A stretch of DNA of 64,000 bases from Salinicola halimionae (GTDB taxonomy: Bacteria > Pseudomonadota > Gammaproteobacteria > Pseudomonadales > Halomonadaceae): NCBI RefSeq assembly GCF_003206065.1, contig NZ_PZJQ01000002.1, forward strand, positions 774,135 through 838,134, in the 5' to 3' direction. Shown piece after piece: positions 62,153 through 64,000 of this stretch. Positions within the stretch are counted from its first letter, which is position 1, and each line of letters starts with the position of its first letter. The notes beneath the pieces were generated by a model, which searched no databases, was not told the DNA's origin, and saw nothing but the letters and a program-made list of their open reading frames with translations. The translations under genes and the position numbers were made by a program.

Positions 62153-62737
62153 ATGTCAGTATGGATGATGGGATTGATAGCCTGGGTCGGCCTGATGGCT
62201 GGGATTGTCTCGCCGATGATTGTCTCGTCGGCCCAGGCGGCGTCGGTGTACCGCCATGTCGATGCCGGCGGCAACGTGGTCTATAGCGATGAGCCCCAGG
62301 CGGGCCATCGAGTCGACCTCAAGCCGATTACGGTGGTTGATCCCACGAAGCCTGAAACCCGCACGCGCCCGGTCGAGACGGCGACGGCACCCGAGACGGC
62401 GATCGATTATGAGCGTTTCACGATCGCCAGTCCGCGTAACCAGCAGACACTCCCCACCGGGCAGGCCGGAAACGTTCAGGTGCAACTGTCAATCGAACCG
62501 GCACTGCAGCGGGGCGATCGCGTTCAGCTCAGGGTCGATGGCGAAGTGCGTCAATCGCCCATGCACACCAGCGTGTTCGCGCTGAGCCAGCTCGAGCGTG
62601 GCGAGCATCGGTTGCAGGCCGAGCTTGTCGACGCGCAAGGCCGGGTGCGTCTGGCGACGCCGACGGTCACGCTTTATGTCCAGCGGGCCAGCGTCAATTT
62701 GCCGGCCAATCCCAATAATCCCAACCGCAAAAAGTAA
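62153..62737 (+). CDS. DUF4124-domain exported protein
   Basis: Periplasmic protein of 194 aa. Signal peptide to about residue 29 (LIAWVGLMAGIVSPMIVSSAQA-like, cleavage before ASVYRH). The DUF4124 motif VYRHVDAGGNVVYSDEP follows, then a Pro/Thr-rich linker and a beta-sandwich-like part (VQVQLSIEPALQRGDRVQLR). Function unknown, but this family is commonly found between glnA and ntrB in gammaproteobacteria. ATG at 62153 has GGAGGG upstream. Confidence 0.85.
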   Translation: MSVWMMGLIAWVGLMAGIVSPMIVSSAQAASVYRHVDAGGNVVYSDEPQAGHRVDLKPITVVDPTKPETRTRPVETATAPETAIDYERFTIASPRNQQTLPTGQAGNVQVQLSIEPALQRGDRVQLRVDGEVRQSPMHTSVFALSQLERGEHRLQAELVDAQGRVRLATPTVTLYVQRASVNLPANPNNPNRKK

Positions 62738-62786
62738 TCCCGACCGCAAAAAGCCCTCTCAATCGGTAGACAGGTTTCCAGGCGTT

Positions 62787-62803
62787 TGCACTATTTTGGT
62801 GAA
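62787..62803. promoter_or_regulatory. NtrC-binding-site-like dyad upstream of ntrB
   Basis: TGCACTATTTTGGTGAA fits TGCACC-N5-GGTGCA with one mismatch in each half. It lies about 120 bases before the sigma-54 promoter, the usual enhancer distance. Confidence 0.6.
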
Positions 62804-62922
62804 TGGAGGGGATGTGATGTCGCCTCCCTGTTGAGTCAATCAGTGAGCCAATCAGGTCTTGATGGGTGAATAACGGCCAGTCTCTCCCGGATCGCTGCCC
62901 TTCAGTGAGCGAGATCGGGGGG

Positions 62923-62938
62923 TGGCGCGGTTTTTGCA
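62923..62938 (+). promoter_or_regulatory. Sigma-54 promoter of ntrB
   Basis: TGGCGCGGTTTTTGCA: -24 TGGCGCG (one change from TGGCACG), N4, then TTGCA at -12. About 29 bases before the ntrB start. Suggests NtrC-dependent autoregulation of ntrBC. Confidence 0.7.
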
Positions 62939-62966
62939 CTGTATAAGCACATACCGGATCACCACG

Positions 62967-64000
62967 ATGGAACAACGCATGTATCAACGTTTGCTGGAGC
63001 ATATGACGACCGCGGTCCTGTTGCTGGACGAGCGTCTTCACGTGCGCTGGCTCAATCCCGCCGCCGAGGCGTTGCTGGCTGCCAGTCGACCTCGGGTCGT
63101 CGGTCAGTGGCTGGAGTGTCTGAACGGCGAGGATGGCAGTGTCCGTCAGGTCCTGGTCAAGGCGATGCAGGAGTTTCATCCCTATACGCAGCGTGAAGCG
63201 TCGCTGGTGCTGACTGCGGGGGACGTGATCACGGTGGACTTCACCGCGACGCCGATCACCAGCCGCGAGCTGCTGCTCGAGATCGAGCCGCGGGACCGGC
63301 TGTTGCGAATCTCGCGGGAAGAGGCGCTGATGGCGCGTCAGGAGACGGTCAAGGTGCTGATGCGCGGCCTTGCCCATGAGGTCAAGAATCCGTTGGGCGG
63401 CATTCGCGGCGCGGCGCAATTGCTGGAGCGGGATCTGCCCGACCCGCAACTCACCGAGTTCACCCGGATCATCGTCGAAGAGGCGGATCGGCTGCGCGAT
63501 CTGGTCGACCGCATGCTGGGCCCCAACACGCTGGTTCATCACGAGCCACTCAACGTGCACAAGGTGTTGGAGCGGGTGCGCGCGCTGCTCGAGGCGGAGC
63601 ATCATCAGTTGAGTTTCGAGCGTGATTACGACCCGAGCGTGCCGGATCTGATCGGTGACGAGCCACAGTTGATTCAGGCGGTTCTCAATATCGCGCGCAA
63701 CGCCGTTCAGGCGATGGAGGAGTTCGGCACGCTCGAGCCACGCCTGCTGCTGCGCACCCGGGTTCGTCGCCAGTTCACGTTGGGTGCCGAGCGTCACCGG
63801 CTGGTGTGTGAAGTCGCGATCGTCGATAACGGTCCCGGTATTCCGCAACACATTCGCGAGACGTTGTTCTTCCCGATGGTCTCCGGACGTGCGGAAGGCA
63901 GTGGCCTGGGGCTGTCGATCGCGCAGTCGATCCTGCATCAGCATCAGGGCCTGATCGAATGCGAGTCGCATCCCGGTGTGACGGAGTTCCGCCTGTTGAT
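62967..64000 (+). CDS. ntrB: Nitrogen regulation sensor kinase NtrB (partial, runs off the window)
   Basis: Histidine kinase that phosphorylates NtrC when nitrogen is short; partial, 344 codons without stop. PAS domain at about residues 5-110 (LLDERLHVRWLNPAAEALL), dimerisation/phospho-acceptor helix with H137 in GLAHEVKNPLGGIRGAAQLL, N-box LNIARNAVQAM, G1 IVDNGPGIP and G2 GSGLGLSIAQSIL. No long antisense frame on this stretch is credible. ATG at 62967; NtrC should follow beyond the window. Confidence 0.95.
   Translation, partial: MEQRMYQRLLEHMTTAVLLLDERLHVRWLNPAAEALLAASRPRVVGQWLECLNGEDGSVRQVLVKAMQEFHPYTQREASLVLTAGDVITVDFTATPITSRELLLEIEPRDRLLRISREEALMARQETVKVLMRGLAHEVKNPLGGIRGAAQLLERDLPDPQLTEFTRIIVEEADRLRDLVDRMLGPNTLVHHEPLNVHKVLERVRALLEAEHHQLSFERDYDPSVPDLIGDEPQLIQAVLNIARNAVQAMEEFGTLEPRLLLRTRVRRQFTLGAERHRLVCEVAIVDNGPGIPQHIRETLFFPMVSGRAEGSGLGLSIAQSILHQHQGLIECESHPGVTEFRLL

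Noticed and set aside
62694-63971. Minus-strand open frame (425 codons) over ntrB
   Set aside because: The plus strand encodes an unmistakable histidine kinase with PAS, H-box and ATPase motifs; the antisense frame is Gln/Arg-rich noise.

Overview
The window looks like chromosome of a halophilic gammaproteobacterium of the Halomonadaceae type (Halomonas, Salinicola, Kushneria or similar). This is an inference from GC-rich codon use, acidic proteins, osmolyte-related genes (a betaine-type binding protein, a trehalose operon, a Na+/H+ antiporter) and the gammaproteobacterial cluster typA - glnA - ntrB. No tRNA, rRNA, CRISPR array, phage or complete insertion sequence was seen.

Layout. 0.1-8.8 kb: an oligopeptide-type ABC importer (binding protein, two permeases, fused double ATPase) followed by a 2-hydroxyacid dehydrogenase, an acetylpolyamine-amidohydrolase-like deacetylase and an M20 deacylase; together they look like an uptake and de-acylation pathway. 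9-13.7 kb: a small membrane protein, a LysR regulator, then a run of a HalD/BesD-family non-heme iron oxygenase, a DddP-like M24 metalloprotein and an orphan betaine-type binding protein. 13.9-20.9 kb: 1-Cys peroxiredoxin, NlpC/P60 lipoprotein, glyoxalase I, FMN 2-hydroxyacid dehydrogenase, OpgD and an Na+/H+ antiporter. 21-26 kb: an RND pump, its adaptor and a TetR repressor, with two matching operators. 26-33 kb: M42 peptidase, YfcC-like permease, an AaeX/AaeA/AaeB-type efflux operon and OmpW. 33-37.6 kb: a YcaQ-like protein and znuCBA behind a Zur box, with an unannotated His-rich 48-residue reading frame coupled to znuC.

37.6-41.6 kb is an AT-rich accessory island. It holds a DUF4209/HEPN protein inside what reads as a complete integron gene cassette (core site on the left, a foldable attC on the right that overlaps the stop codon), then a TIR-domain protein with an uncharacterised C-terminal domain, divergent from a small unknown protein. 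This is the best candidate for an undescribed (probably anti-phage) system.

41.6-50 kb: a SIMPL protein, then a segmental duplication: two copies of a small exported protein with the same leader and terminators, one followed by real otsA and the other by an eroded otsA fragment. Between the copies lie an SDR dehydrogenase, a LysR regulator and a decayed HigA-like antitoxin. The trehalose operon otsB - GH15 - otsA follows. 50-56 kb: a small unknown protein and a complete Liv-type ABC importer. 56-64 kb: typA, a nucleotidyltransferase, a polysaccharide deacetylase, glnA with a sigma-54 promoter, a DUF4124 protein and the 5' part of ntrB with its own sigma-54 promoter and NtrC-like site. Short tandem duplications (13-29 bp) recur in gaps between genes.
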